Assembly: GCF_026151205.1 (NCBI RefSeq) | Contig: NC_087074.1 | Location: forward strand, 17,274,712 to 17,338,711 | Source: Bolinopsis microptera | Lineage: Eukaryota; Ctenophora; Tentaculata; Lobata; Bolinopsidae | Direction of reading: 5' to 3' | DNA length: 64,000 bases | Part shown: one piece after another, positions 35,416 to 47,289 of the stretch | Numbering within the stretch: the first letter of the stretch is position 1 | Layout: every line of letters starts with the position of its first letter | Made by a program: the position numbers and the translations under genes | Notes under the pieces: model-generated | The model's input: the letters and a program-made list of their open reading frames with translations, nothing else | Told to the model about the DNA's origin: nothing | The model's database searches: none

Positions 35416-38400
35416 ATGGGGGAAGACAAAGTCCCTAGGTTAACAGATACAACGTGTTATGGGGATTGGAAGAGAAGGGTTACTGTATGGGAAGTCTCAA
35501 CAAGCACAACTAAGAACAAGAGAGCAGCTACCCTTATAACGTGTATGAGCGGTAGACCAGAGCAGGCTGCTATCCAACTCAAAATCGACGATTTGAAAGG
35601 AGAAGATGGAGTAAAGAAACTGATAGCAGAAATGGACAAACTGTTCCTACCAGACAATACCCAGCAAGTGTTTAACGCTTTGGATGCTTTTTTGGAGTAT
35701 AAAAGACCAGCTGATCTATCTATGGAAGACTACTGCAGGTAGTTTCACTACAAGAAGAAAATAGCAGAACAGATGAGCGACAAGACAGACAGGTTTGATG
35801 ATGGTGTCCTTGGCTATTTCCTACTCAAGAACAGTGGTCTTGAACAGAACAGTATGACCTTAATTAGAGCTACAGTGACTAAGCTCGAGCTCAGTTTGGT
35901 GGAAGGAGCTTTGAAGAGAACGTTTGGAACAGGACTATCAGGTACGCTGATGGGTTCTTCGGGACTGGGAACATCAGCTATGTCGATTAAACAAGAAGTG
36001 ATGTACAATCGACACTCTTCAAGCGAGACTGATCAGTCAGGGGACTGTTCCTCAAGAAATCAAGCATCTACATCGCTCACTAGTTCAGATGAGGCAGAGA
36101 ACGAGACCTTCTACAACAAAGACTCAAAATCGTATGGAAACAGAGGATCATACCATGGTTATAAGGCAGGAAACAGTTTTAGCTCAAGAGGTAACTACAG
36201 AGGTAACCACAGCGGTGATTACAGAGGCAGAGGTAACTACCAAGGGAACTACAGCAACAGAGGAGGCAGATACGGCAGCAGAGGGGGTTCCAGCTTCAGG
36301 GGAAGAGGAAAGTACAGTGTCCAGAACAACCAGCAGAACAACAGGAAGGATCAGAACTTTGTTTGTTTCTACTGTGGGGGTGAAGGACATAAGATTGCAG
36401 ACTGTCCCAAGAGACTAGCTGAGAAGTCTACGCAATACTTCCAGTCCTTTGCTAACGTCCAAAACAGTGAGACTTTCTTGTGCCATAAGACCTATAACGG
36501 TGCCTTGTTGGATTCAGGCGCTAGTGCTACAGTTTGTGGGGAACAGTGGATGACGAAGTTTGAGTATTCACTGACGACTAGGGAGAAGAAACTGGTGCAA
36601 GAAGAGCCGTGTCATCAAGTGTTCAGATTTGGTGACAGTGACCCCATCATATGTACGACGAGGAAGAACATACCCATAACCATCTGTGGGAATGATATCA
36701 TGCTATGGACATACGTTGTGGAGAGTGACGTACCCTTACTCTTGTCCAGAACAACTATGTCAAAGATGGGCTGTCAGATAGATTTCCAGAGGAGCGAAAT
36801 CAAGGTATTTGGACGGACAAAGAAGCTTGTTATAACAGATTCTGGTCACATGATTATCCCATTCGAAGCCAGAAAAGTGATCAAGTGTGATGAACCAGAA
36901 CCAAGCCCAAAGACTAAGCCAGCTTCAACTGATCAAGCATCATACATTGTAGATTTGGAGAATAGTAAAAAGACGGCAGAACATCTACACAAGTATTTTG
37001 CCCACGGATCTGCTAACAAGATCAAAGAAGTTGTGTTAGAGTCAAGCTTGGAAAAGAAGAGCGAAGTGTGCAAAGAGCTTGATCTGATAGAAAAATCTTG
37101 TGATCAATGCCTGAGACACAAGAGTAAGAAGATACCGCATAGAAAAGTTGCTCTACCTGCAGGGAAAGCTTTCAACGAAAGAGTTGCGATGGATCTAAAG
37201 ATGCTTGAGTCTGGGGATACTATTTTGCACATGATCGATTGTGTAACCCGATATGCAATGGCGATCAGTGTAAAGAGCAAAACAGCTACTGAAATACTGG
37301 AGAAAATATTCAGAGTCTGGATCTCAGTATTTGGAAGACCTGGTCAGTTCTTAACTGACAACGGAGGAGAGTTTGTCAATCAAGAGTTTAACGAGATGTG
37401 CCAACTACTTGACATCGTTATCTCCACTAGTCCTGCAGAATCACCTTTCTGTAACGGTATGGTTGAGCGCCATAATGGCATCCTGGGAAAGATGATAGAC
37501 TCAACTATGGGAGACACAGGATGTAGCTTGGAAACTGCGATTTCCTGGTCTGTAAATGCCGAAAACACACTGACTAACGTGCAAGGATTCTCCCCAAGTC
37601 AGCTAGTGTTCGGCTACAATCCTAGCAACAGCAGCTTACTTGATGAAAGACTGAAGCTATCAGTTCTTAAGACTGAAACTACAAGCAAATTGGTAGCTAA
37701 TATGATAAACGCCAGGGATACAGCAAGAAAGAAGTTTGTACAACTTGAGAACACCAGCACCATCAAGAAAGCTCTTACTGAACGTGTGTATGCAGGGAGG
37801 AATAAACAGTATAAGAATGGAGATAATGTTTATTTCAAACGTGAGAAAAGCAAGTCATGGCAAGGACCTGCTGTGGTAGTTGGACAGATTGACAACATAA
37901 TTGTTATCAAGCATGGGGGACTGCTATATCGTGTCCATCCTTGCAAGATAATAGAGAAGCACGAGGCTGACAGTCAGATTAATGGGGATGCAGAAGAAGG
38001 AAAATCTGATCAGTTGGAGGAGCCTGACACAGCAGCTGTCAAACGAATGCTATCAACACTGGATAGTGATGCAGATCCAGATTCTGATAGCAACTATGAC
38101 ATCCTTGAACCCAGTGACTTGGTTCAAGAGCTGGAAGAAGACGAGATTCAAAGACCCTCGGAAGAACAGAGTCAGGTGGGAGTTGGAGGACAAAAACCCT
38201 CTGAAAAGCAGAATCAGACGGGAGTTGGAGTTCCCAGAATGAGCCAGAACGCTGCTAAGCCTAATACAGGAAGTACACCTTCGCAATCCAGCGGATGGAA
38301 GCCTGTGCCAACTTCTAACGGAAAGTTGAAACTGAAGAAAGATGATGTGATACGGTACAAGAATAGTAATGAAGAAGAATGGAAAAATGGTATCATCATC

Positions 38401-38925
38401 GGCAGAGCTGGTAAGGCTACTGGGAAGATGAAGAACGAGTTTAACATCTTGACAGAAGATATAGAAGACCCAGAACCCATACTGCTTGATAAAGTTGAGG
38501 TTGAGGTACAAGGTACCTACCACCTTGTAACGGATGTTGAAAAGGACGACCCAGCTCTCATCAAGGCGAAAGAGGAGGAGATCAAGAGATTTCAAGAATT
38601 CGACGTGTTTGTTGAAGTTAAAGACCATGGACAAACCAGTGTAACGTCTAGGTGGGTCATAACTTCAAAAGGAGATGGAAAGTACAAGACAAGACTAGTT
38701 GCCAGAGGATTCCAAGAAGAACTTAACGGACAGTCCGATGCTCCGACTGTGAATAAAATTAGTAAGAGGCTCATGTTCACAGTTGCTGCATGCCGAAAAT
38801 GGGAAGTAAAGAGTTTAGATGTAACAAGTGCTTTTCTCCAAGCAGATGAACTCGACAGGGAGATTTTTGTCAAACCACCAACTGACATAAGGAGAAAAGG
38901 CATTGTTTGGAAGCTAAAGAAATAG
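35416..38925 (+). pseudogene. Copia gag-pol, first part (gag, protease, integrase, start of RT)
   Basis: One reading frame from ATG 35416, interrupted only by TAG at 35743-35745 in gag. After it come an RG/GY-rich segment and a CCHC zinc knuckle (CFYCGGEGHKIADC, ~36363). Next are the aspartic protease LLDSGASATVCG (~36507), the integrase zinc region with CDQCLRHK, and the integrase core with LTDNGGEFVN and a PFCNGMVERHNG motif carrying the catalytic Glu. The RT start is WVITSKGDGKYKTRLVARGF followed by LDVTSAFLQA. The frame ends at 38925, where the sequence that should encode the conserved YGL region is deleted and the frame shifts. Confidence 0.88.
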
Positions 38926-38932
38926 TGCTAGA

Positions 38933-39347
38933 AGATGGTATCTAACTTTAAGAGATAGACTCATAGAGGCTGGATGTGTTATCTCAGTTCTAGATCAGTC
39001 AGTATTCAGGTACTATGATGAGAGGAATAGTTTGTGTGGTATCATAGTAACCCACGTTGATGATCTACTGTATGCTGGGAACACCAAGTTCCAGAGAGAG
39101 ATTATGAGAAAAGTACTGTCATACTTCAAGATATCAAGAATGAACGGAAAAGATTTCACATACCTTGGATGGTCAATAACTCAAGAAGATGGTTACATAT
39201 CTGTGAATCAGCGAGAATACTGCAAGTCAATTGAACCTGTAACTGTCAACTCAAAATCGCCTAAAGACAGTGAGCGTTTCTTGAATGATTCAGAGAAGAC
39301 CAAATATCAAGAAACATTGGGGAAGTTGTTAATGGTTGTTATGGCTA
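38933..39347 (+). pseudogene. Copia RT, middle part after the frameshift
   Basis: RT resumes in another frame (ARRWYLTLRDRL) and includes the catalytic HVDDLLYAGN box (Copia YVDD-type) near 39053. It is broken by the RTE-like insertion after the target site at 39338-39347. Ten extra bases (39331-39340) next to the insertion point also disturb the frame. Confidence 0.85.
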
Positions 39348-40866
39348 CTCATCCTTCAGCATGTCAGAACTCGACACGGTTCTGAAGTCCGCCAAATCCT
39401 CCAAGTCACCCGGTCTGGATAGCATCCCTCCCTCAGTCTGGAAGCTTCCCCAGCTACGTGAAAACCTCCTCGGATTCTGTAACAAAGCACTCATGGATGG
39501 TGTGATCCCTCAAGCCTGGAAAACGGCCTCAATCATTCCTATCCCCAAAAAGGGTGATCTTACTAATCCAGGAAACTACCGTGGCATTTCACTGGCACCG
39601 GTTGCAGCAAAAGTTTTTAACAAGCTCATCCTCAACCGGATCTACCCATTCATTGATCCCCTCTTGCGGCCAAACCAAAATGGTTTCCGTAGAGGAAGAT
39701 CCACACTCCCACAGGTCCTTGCTCTACGTCGTATACTCGAGGAATGCAAGATCGGAAATCGCTCAGCCGCAATTGTGTTTGTCGATTTTTCGAAAGCGTT
39801 CGACAGCATTAACCGGGATGCCCTTTTCCACATCCTCTCCCTCTACGGTATCCCTGCTCCACTTGTAGATGCTATCAGGCTTCTTTATGACTCATCATTC
39901 TCTCGTGTCCAGACCATCGACGGCCTTACTGACTTTTTTAGGACACTTATTGGAGTTCTCCAAGGGGACACTCTAGCACCCTTTCTCTTCATCATCGTCC
40001 TTGACTATGTCCTCAGAAGCTGCATGGGTGAAGAATTCGGTCTTACCATCGTGCCTAGGAAAAGTCGAAGAGTGCCTGCGGTCAAAATCACAGACCTTGA
40101 CTTTGCTGATGATTTGGCCTTAATGTCAGACACCATAGAGCAAGTCCAACTTCTGCTGACAGACCTTGAAAATGCAGCCGCACAAGTTGGTCTTGCTATG
40201 AATGCTTCTAAGACCGAGTTCATGACCATCAACATCCCCGACACTGTCGACTTACATTCCATCTCAGGCCGCCAGATTAAACAGGTTGATGACTTTAAAT
40301 ACCTCGGCTCTTTCATTGCGGACAGTAGAAAGGATTTCAACACAAGGAAAGGAATGGCCTGGTCAGCCTGTATTAAACTGCAAAAAGTCTGGTCCTCTGG
40401 CATTTCCGAACAACTGAAAGTCAAGTTCTTTAGAGCCTGTGTCGAACCAGTATTGCTCTATGGATCAGAGACATGGACCATAAACAAGCAGCTTGAGAAG
40501 CGCCTCAACGGATGCTACACCCGTCTTTTAATGAAGGCCAAGAACATCTCGTGGAAGAAACATCCAACCCTCAAGCAGATCTATGGCAACCTTCCATCTA
40601 TTGCCTCAGTGGTTGCGTCGAGGCGTTCCAGGTTTGCTGGGCATTGCATGAGAGCTTCTGACCAAGTTATCTCCACTATCCTCCCCTGGCGACTTGCCCA
40701 ATCCGGCCGTGGAAGGAGACCACTCACCTTCCTGGACGTAGTAGCTCGTGACACTGGGCTCCAGTTAGACGACCTTCGAACTGTTATGTGCGATCGAGAC
40801 GTGTGGAGGCAGACAGTGAATGGGATTTCGATTGAGGATCGCCCAAAGTAAAGTAAAAGTAAGTAA
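39348..40866 (+). mobile_element. Nested 5'-truncated RTE-like retrotransposon
   Basis: Inserted into the Copia RT. It is flanked by a perfect 10-bp direct repeat, gttatggcta, at 39338-39347 and 40867-40876, the target-site duplication. The 3' end is the short repetitive tail agtaaaagtaagtaa, as in the other RTE-like copy at 28141. The 5' end is truncated inside ORF2. Confidence 0.92.
39361..40851 (+). CDS. RTE-like reverse transcriptase, intact frame
   Basis: A 496-residue open frame lacking the endonuclease. RT motifs in order: ASIIPIPKKGD, NYRGISLAP, RPNQNGFRRGRST, FVDFSKAFDSI (catalytic Asp), GVLQGDTLAPFLFIIVLDY, LDFADDLALM (catalytic DD), ASKTEFM and FKYLGSFI. Downstream come LLYGSETWT, RRSRFAGHCMRA and a GRGRRP stretch. 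The uninterrupted frame and the perfect duplication show a young insertion. The ATG is internal, since the element is 5'-truncated, so the frame is probably not translated as such. Confidence 0.9.
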   Translation: MSELDTVLKSAKSSKSPGLDSIPPSVWKLPQLRENLLGFCNKALMDGVIPQAWKTASIIPIPKKGDLTNPGNYRGISLAPVAAKVFNKLILNRIYPFIDPLLRPNQNGFRRGRSTLPQVLALRRILEECKIGNRSAAIVFVDFSKAFDSINRDALFHILSLYGIPAPLVDAIRLLYDSSFSRVQTIDGLTDFFRTLIGVLQGDTLAPFLFIIVLDYVLRSCMGEEFGLTIVPRKSRRVPAVKITDLDFADDLALMSDTIEQVQLLLTDLENAAAQVGLAMNASKTEFMTINIPDTVDLHSISGRQIKQVDDFKYLGSFIADSRKDFNTRKGMAWSACIKLQKVWSSGISEQLKVKFFRACVEPVLLYGSETWTINKQLEKRLNGCYTRLLMKAKNISWKKHPTLKQIYGNLPSIASVVASRRSRFAGHCMRASDQVISTILPWRLAQSGRGRRPLTFLDVVARDTGLQLDDLRTVMCDRDVWRQTVNGISIEDRPK

Positions 40867-40876
40867 GTTATGGCTA

Positions 40877-41545
40877 AGTAGTCAAACCAGACCTGACCTC
40901 AGCTATGACACGATGGAACTGTCGACCTACACAAGTTCAGCTAAAGTCAAACACCTCAGTATTCTTAACAAGGTCGTTAAGAAAGTTAACTATGGACCCC
41001 AAGAGATCAAATATACCGAAATGGATATTGATCAAGGTGAACTGCAAGTAATATTCTACTCAGATGCCAGTTTGGGTAACCTGCCCAACAAGATAGACAG
41101 TGGGAGAGGCTATCTAGTCTTTATATCTGATGGAAGGCGAGCTTCACTTGTTGCCTGGTCTAGTAACAAGATCAAGAGGGTAGTTCACTCTGTGTTTGGA
41201 GCAGAAACTTTGGGATGTGTAGATGGTTGTTCAGCAGCCATTTATGTCAGACAACTGATATCAGAGATACTCTACGATGATCCTACAAAGGCAGTCATAC
41301 CTATTGTTGGATATGTGGATTCCAATCAGCTTTACCAACAGGTTACATCTACAAAACAGTGTCTAGACATGAGAATGAGGCTAGACATAGCTGGTATCAG
41401 ACAGACAGTGAAATCAGGAGAAGTTCAAGCTATCAAGTGGATTCCTACTAAAGAGATGCTTGCTGATTGTCTCACAAAGAAGAACGCAGACTGCAGTAAA
41501 CTGAAGATCATATCATATTTTACCTTTAAGTTATTATATTCATAG
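40877..41545 (+). pseudogene. Copia RT end and RNase H
   Basis: After the nested insertion the Copia frame continues with the SSQTRPDLSYD motif at the RT end. RNase H follows: FYSDASLGN (first Asp), FGAETLGCVDG (catalytic Glu), VGYVDSNQLYQQ (Asp), then KEMLADCLTK, ending at the stop at 41543-41545. All RNase H catalytic positions appear present, so the loss of function comes from the upstream lesions. Confidence 0.88.
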
Positions 41546-41672
41546 ACATGTCTGAGTGGTTATGTTTTGTTGTTTCACACACACTCATTCCCTTAGCATG
41601 TAAATACAACAAAGATGTAAATATAGAGGATTCAGGTGAACGGAACGAGAGCTAACCCTGAAGGGCAGGTAG

Positions 41673-42298
41673 TGTAATGTTTAGCTTATTTTGGTTTCTA
41701 TGTAGTAGTTTCAGTTTCTTTGTAGTAGTTCCTTTAGTCCTAGGTTTGTAGTTTTGGGGTTACTACTTTCTAACATACTTTCTTATATTTACAGGGTTGT
41801 TTTTAGTTCTAGTGAGTGTCTGCTGCTGTAAGAGTGAAAGCCAGACAAGTCAAGTTCCAGTGTGTGTGTGTGTGTCACGGAGACCACACAGAAGAACCTA
41901 AAGAGAAGATCTAGTGTTTGTGAGTAAGGGAATTATCACAACACGTTCACATCACTTCTGGGGAAGTGATAGAAGAATTAGTTTCTAAGAAGTTAGAAGA
42001 AGTAGTTTCTAAGAAGTTTGAACTGTTATTAAGAAGGATTTACAGTTTTGGGAAGATTTGTTTGTAATCACATTACCACACCACTCACGAGGTTAAGTGA
42101 GTGAGAGTTGTGTTTGAGGTCTGTGTAGAGTAACGTGCAATGATAGTGAGTGCAGCGTTAGTGTGCTAACCCATTACCAATTTGTTAACAATTCATTTAC
42201 TAACCCATTTAACCAATTGTTACCAATTTAGTTACTAACCCAAATTACAACTTGTTTTACTTTGTCTCCCGTGATTGATCAGAACATACAATTTAACA
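41673..42298 (+). repeat. 3' LTR of the Copia element
   Basis: 626 bp starting tgtaatgttt and ending atttaaca (TG..CA). It is preceded by a purine-rich stretch (gaagggcaggtag, 41660-41672) that fits a polypurine tract. A short (gt)n run lies at about 41860-41874. Confidence 0.85.
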
Positions 42299-43510
42299 CA
42301 CTACGCGCAAAAACATTTAGTTGTTATCAATTGGCAGCCGCCCGTTCATCATAAATTTCAAACAGCTATAACTCAGCGAGATTATGTCCGTTCTAGCTCA
42401 TATTTTCACACTAAATAGAAAATAATGTGATCTTATTGCTGACAAAATATGAATATAATTACTCTATTTGCCTTAGAGTAATAGACTGTCAAAGTTTAAA
42501 ACGCGCATTGGTATAGCACGTGACTAATAAGGCCAAATTTATACTTCTTAACATATTATCGATCCTTAGACATCATACTATTGTGTCCAATTAGCGGTTA
42601 GGTCTCTAAACTCGTAGCAGAAAACACGTCTTTTTGCCCGTAAGACCCTCTACTAATATTGTATATGCATAATTAAAGTGGATGTGCTTTCTGTGCAGAT
42701 ATAGCAGTATAGCATATTACTGGGCCGCGCTCAGCCTGTCATTCCGCCGAATCTCTATTCTATGTTTATGAACATGATAGCCTGAGGTCCCCAGGTAAAT
42801 AGCACATAGTGCGCGCCTTATTATTTTAATTAAAATAAAATTGCCGACTTTGAAATAGCTAAGGTCGCAAAAACTTGCAGTTAAATTTAAATTACGCTTG
42901 CACTTTACTGGGCCGCGCTCAGCCTGTCATTCCGCCAAATCTTTATTAATGAACATAATAGCCTGGGGTCCTCAGGTAAGCTTGCACTATACTAGTATGT
43001 ACCATTTTTATAACTTTTAATTTATTATGTATTGTTATTCGAACTGTTCATTTTCGAGAGTGTCTATCCTTATAGCTAGACAATTACCATTGTTGGAATT
43101 ATCTGTATACTGTTAGAAACATTTTTAATCATTCTAGCATATAATATTTGTATTTTAAATTTCGTTGGGTACATGTTCATTTCTTTAGTAATTTGTGCAC
43201 AAATTACAAAAACCTAACATGCTACCTTTGTAATGGGTAAAATATAGTTTTTCAGGAACTACAAGTAATTCATAGCTCATTTAAATTTGAAATTGCTTCC
43301 TAGTATTTTGTGACTCGAAGCCAAGACGTATTTTAAAGTACTTTTATACCGATCTTCCATGCTTAAAGATTTTTACTCTTACTCCGGTACCCTTCAGTAC
43401 AAATTAAATGAACATATTTTTCCTTATCTGGAAGTCTGTGAATAAAGCGCAATGCTGGAATTTAGATTAAACATATTTTACAACGAAATATTATGTACAG
43501 TTCAATTTTA
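42299..43510. other. Spacer with an internal direct duplication
   Basis: No gene seen. Two copies of an ~75-bp segment starting ttactgggccgcgctcagcc lie at about 42717-42797 and 42904-42976. Confidence 0.55.
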
Positions 43511-43789
43511 GATCCTGGAAGTAGAGAAAGGAAGCTTCACGCCGTTAGTTTTCTCAACGTCTGGTGGAATGGGTGGTGAAGCTGAAAGACTAGTAAAGAA
43601 GCTGGCTAGTAAGATGGAATACCACACAGGGCAGAGGTACTCAGATGCTGTGGGATACATTAGGAAGCGCCTTCGTTTCGAAATCTTAAGAACGACGGTA
43701 ATTTCTCTCCGGGGAGACAGAGGGGCGAGAAAGAACTTTGTCAATATAGACAGTTTAGATTTGAACTTGGAGCCGCAAGGCCAAGGGTG
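43511..43789 (+). CDS. Exon-like C-terminal fragment of a transposon-type protein
   Basis: Begins after a splice-acceptor-like sequence (ttcaattttag at 43502-43512) and reads ILEVEKGSFTPLVFSTSGGMG, then KRLRFEILRTTVISLRG, to a TGA stop at 43787-43789. I recall the same SFTPLVFS-x-GGMG ... LRF-x-LLR pattern from the C-terminal end of transposon-type proteins in invertebrate genomes, but I cannot name the family. No upstream partner exon is visible, so this is a fragment or the last exon of a disrupted gene. Confidence 0.5.
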
Positions 43790-44627
43790 ATTTTCAAAAT
43801 ATTGAATTTTTGAAGGGTTATTTTTATATAGGGTCATTGTGACATTATGTGTATACTGTTTGAAACAATTTATTATTTTAGATCTGTCTTTTTGATAGGC
43901 AGTTTACAACTCGTGGTGTTCTTAATTGTCTTGCAATGCTTCCACGACCTTATCATTTCCAATCTAAGGCGATGATTGAATTGATAGTCACATATCTTAA
44001 GCTTTGTTTCACATGAAAGGGAAAATGTATCTATTATACTTGCAAGTGTGTCTCATGAAACTGCTCTAGGTTAGCCTTGTACTGCCTTATGTTAGCCTTA
44101 TGTTAGCCTTAAATTGTGGGGTTGTGAACAAAGGAAGAAAGATCTCAAGGTACCCTACACAGCAAACCATGGAACAAGGTGTCTCCAAAAGATGCCATTA
44201 AGTTACTTTTGTCAATACTCTCCTTATCTTTAAACGTTTAAGTGTCTAGTGCACTGTGTCCCAAATCGAAAGCCAAATTGACTCCCTAAATTTCAAGGCT
44301 CTAACTCCTTCAAGAGCTGAGCGAAAATCATCATATCTACCTTGTCAACAACCACAGGATCTAATTAGCGTGTGGGACCTCATTTATCGATTAAATGCCT
44401 AGTACTTAGCTGCATGCTATTGAGTCAGCAATTCTGTTTTCGAGTGAAACGAATCGATCAAGTACCCAATCAGCACATGGCCCCTGCAATAAATTGCTAA
44501 TTTTCTTTGTTTGACAATTCCATTTGTCATTGTATGTGCGAATCAAGCATTACAATTTCATTTTTACAACATGCCTTTGCTATTTATTCTTTATATTAAT
44601 GATTTACCTGATATTCAGTTCAGTTAG
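43790..44627. other. Spacer without recognised genes
   Basis: AT-rich; nothing coding seen apart from the flanking retroelement fragments. Confidence 0.45.
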
Positions 44628-45094
44628 TTCACTCCAATATTCTCTGTTTCATAGACTACTGCAACTCAGTCTATTATGGTATAACAGAAAAGAATCTCCA
44701 TAAGCTACAAAAGATACAGAACAATGCTGCTAGATTTATTTTTGGTCTTTACGGAAAAAATATACGTGAACCTATCATGCCTTACCTCAAAAAGCTCCAC
44801 TTTTTACCTGTTCGGTTCAGAATCAAGTTCAAAATATCACTTCTGCTCTTCAAGTGTCTTAATAACATAGCCCCTCAGTACTTACAAGGACACATCAATC
44901 TAAGGGAAGTACGAAGACAAAGTTCCAGACTAGATGATGACTTTTATTTGTTGAAAGTTCCTCCTGCTCCTCATTTCAGACGAACGGATGCTGCATTTAT
45001 GTTTTGTGGACCAAAAATTTGGAATGAACTACCCTACTCAGTGAGATCATTATCATCTGTAGAATGTTTTAAAAATGCTCTAAAGACGTTTTAA
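44628..45094 (+). pseudogene. CR1/L2-like LINE ORF2, C-terminal fragment
   Basis: The frame reads FIDYCNSVYYGITEKNLHKL, QKIQNNAARFIFGL, LKKLHFLPVRFRIKFKISLL and FCGPKIWNELPYSVRS, then a stop. This is the well-known post-RT region of L2/CR1-type LINEs. The RT domain itself and the 5' region are missing. Confidence 0.8.
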
Positions 45095-45349
45095 TTCCAC
45101 CTAGCTTTTGATAATATTTCTAATATTTGTCCATAAAGTCTGAACTGATATGAAAGTGCATAATTTTGGGAACTTCATGCAAATATTTGTTCATAAAATC
45201 TGAACTGATAAAAGTCCATCCAACTGATAAAAGTCCATAATCTTGGTATTTCAACACTAAGTCTCGCTTGAATGACTTAAATGTACATCTTTGTTGGGTA
45301 TATTTTAATGTCGAAGCGTGTAATAAATGTTAGAATTTATTTATTTATT

Positions 45350-47289
45350 TATATAGTCAAGAATAAGATTAAATTATTTGCAGATGACCTCAAGTTGATT
45401 GATAATGCAGCTAACCACAGCAGTGTTGCTGAAGATATTGTAGAACTGCAGGTCTGGGAGAGTATTTGGCTCTTAAAGTTTAATCCTGCCAAATGTAAAG
45501 TTGTTCATATTAATCTTAATAGCAACCCTAACTTAAATTATTACACGATTTTTACACGATTTTTACACGATTAGAAAATTTATTTGTTATACTGGAATAA
45601 TAACAATTTTAAAATATAAAATAAATCACTTCCCTCTGAAGTAGAACAGATGATGGGAGAGCTTCAAACATGGCGATGGAGGGAAGCGGTGTCTCACCGC
45701 TGGGAGGTAAATTAATACCCGTATCGCGATGGTAAAATTTTATGATATGAGATCTCAAGTAAAAAATAACACAAAAAATAAAAAGTGAATGTTGTCAGTG
45801 TAGTGAAATCGGAGGCAACATTAATAAAGACGTATACACTTAAACCGTTACAATTATAGTCCCCATCTTGTTTTAAATACTCACAATAAAATACACACAA
45901 AAAACACACAAACGTCCCCAAAACATTAACTTCAATTTATATTTCCCTAGTTGAAATTAACTTATTTTATGAAATTGATACATTCGAGAAGATGTCGTGA
46001 TTACATGGTAGCCATCCATGATCCCCATTTAGCCCTAGGTTTTGTATATGAAGCAAATGGTTCTTAAATCTGTTTTTAAATAGTGAAATTGACAAAATAT
46101 GATACGGTACATCATGATCAAGGAGATAATTTAAAATTTTGGATGCATTAAAAACAAAATTACTATTCTTGGTCTTAGACATTGAGAATTTAGGATATAG
46201 AAGTCTGCATGATCTACTTGACTTGCTAAACCGGCGATAAACATCAACAGGAATTTGTTCTTTAAGTAGCCTCATTGCAATACATCCAGTAAAGTATGTA
46301 AATAAGTTAAACAAGGTTAATAATTTCAAACGAAAGAACATTGGTTTCGTATGTTGAAACTTGTGATCAATCTTTATTGTTTTTCTACTCACAATACGAA
46401 TACATTTTTTCTGCAACACAAACAGTTTTTGCAGCAAAGGATGGTGAAAAACAGCACCCCACAGTGGTATACAATACATTAAATATGGTTGAACAAGTGA
46501 AATATATACTTGTCTTAACACTTTGGCTGGTACTATAGAACTTATGGAGTAGAGTGATCCGCAAGATTTTGAAACTTGCGTTATTACATTGGTAATATGA
46601 TCATTCCACGTTAAATTAGAATTAATAATGACTCCCAAAAATTTACACTTATTCACTTGATTAAACTGGTTGTTAAGTATTATTTATTAAATAGTGAAGA
46701 ACTTGAAGTTTCTGATCAGGAAAAAGATTTGGGGGTTATTACCCATAGTTCCCTGCTTTGGAATGAACAGATAAAAGCATGTATTTCCAAGGCAAATCGT
46801 ATGATTTGCTGGATTGTAAGGAATTTGATAATTAGAGAAAAATGTGTAATGATAGCCATCTATAAGGCTTTGATAAGACCTCTTCTAGAGTATTGTGTCC
46901 AATTGTGGAATCCAGTTGCGGCTTATGGAAGTTGGGGGACTGTTTTGGAGCTGGAGAGCGTCCAGAGGCGATTTACCCGTCTGATTGATGAGGTGAGTAC
47001 TCTTCCTTACAGCGGTAGACTGGAAATCCTTAATTTGACAATGCTGGCAGAGCGGCAAATACGTGGGGACCTTATTGAAGCTTTTAAGGTAATTAATGGT
47101 TTGACTGAATATGGTTCAGACTTGTTCAGACAAAGCAGATCAGGTCTTAATCTGGTGTCATCCAATAGATATAGTAAGAGTATGACAAAGGTCAAGAATC
47201 TTCAGTGTTCTTTTCTTCCAGAAGGTTGTTCCTTATTGGAACAAACTCCCTTCAGAGGTAAAGAACTGCTTGACAGTTTTCAGTTTTAA
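45350..47289 (+). pseudogene. CR1-like LINE fragment split by another LINE
   Basis: Left part 45350-45545 carries the RT catalytic box KLFADDLKL and PAKCKVVHINL. Right part (about 46670-47289) continues with EELEVSDQEKDLGVI, NEQIKACISKANRM, PLLEYCVQLWNP and LESVQRRFTRLI to the stop. The two parts belong to consecutive regions of one protein. They are separated by a minus-strand element (about 45546-46665), with similar attatta-type sequence on both sides. Confidence 0.8.
45546..46665 (-). mobile_element. 5'-truncated CR1-like LINE inserted into a + strand LINE
   Basis: Minus-strand copy with a post-RT open frame at 46656-45967 (CKFLGVIINSNLTWNDHI, QPYLMYCIPLWGAV, FVLQKKCIRIV). Its 3' end abuts three copies of ttacacgattt on the + strand (45540-45573), a tandem 3' tail. 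It interrupts the LINE at 45350-47289. Confidence 0.75.

Larger units (their letters stand above)
35174..42298 (+). mobile_element. Ty1/Copia LTR retrotransposon, broken and carrying a nested insertion
   Basis: The element contains a 211-bp 5' LTR remnant, primer-binding site, gag-pol in protease-integrase-RT-RNase H order (the Copia order) and a complete 3' LTR. The shared LTR segments (35174-35384 and 42088-42298) differ at one visible position, so the insertion is recent. Damage: 5' LTR truncated by about 415 bp, an in-frame TAG in gag, a deletion/frameshift in RT, and an RTE-like insertion at 39348-40866. Confidence 0.93.

Noticed and set aside
42088-42298. Separate solo repeat
   Set aside because: It is the 3' portion of the Copia 3' LTR matching the truncated 5' LTR.
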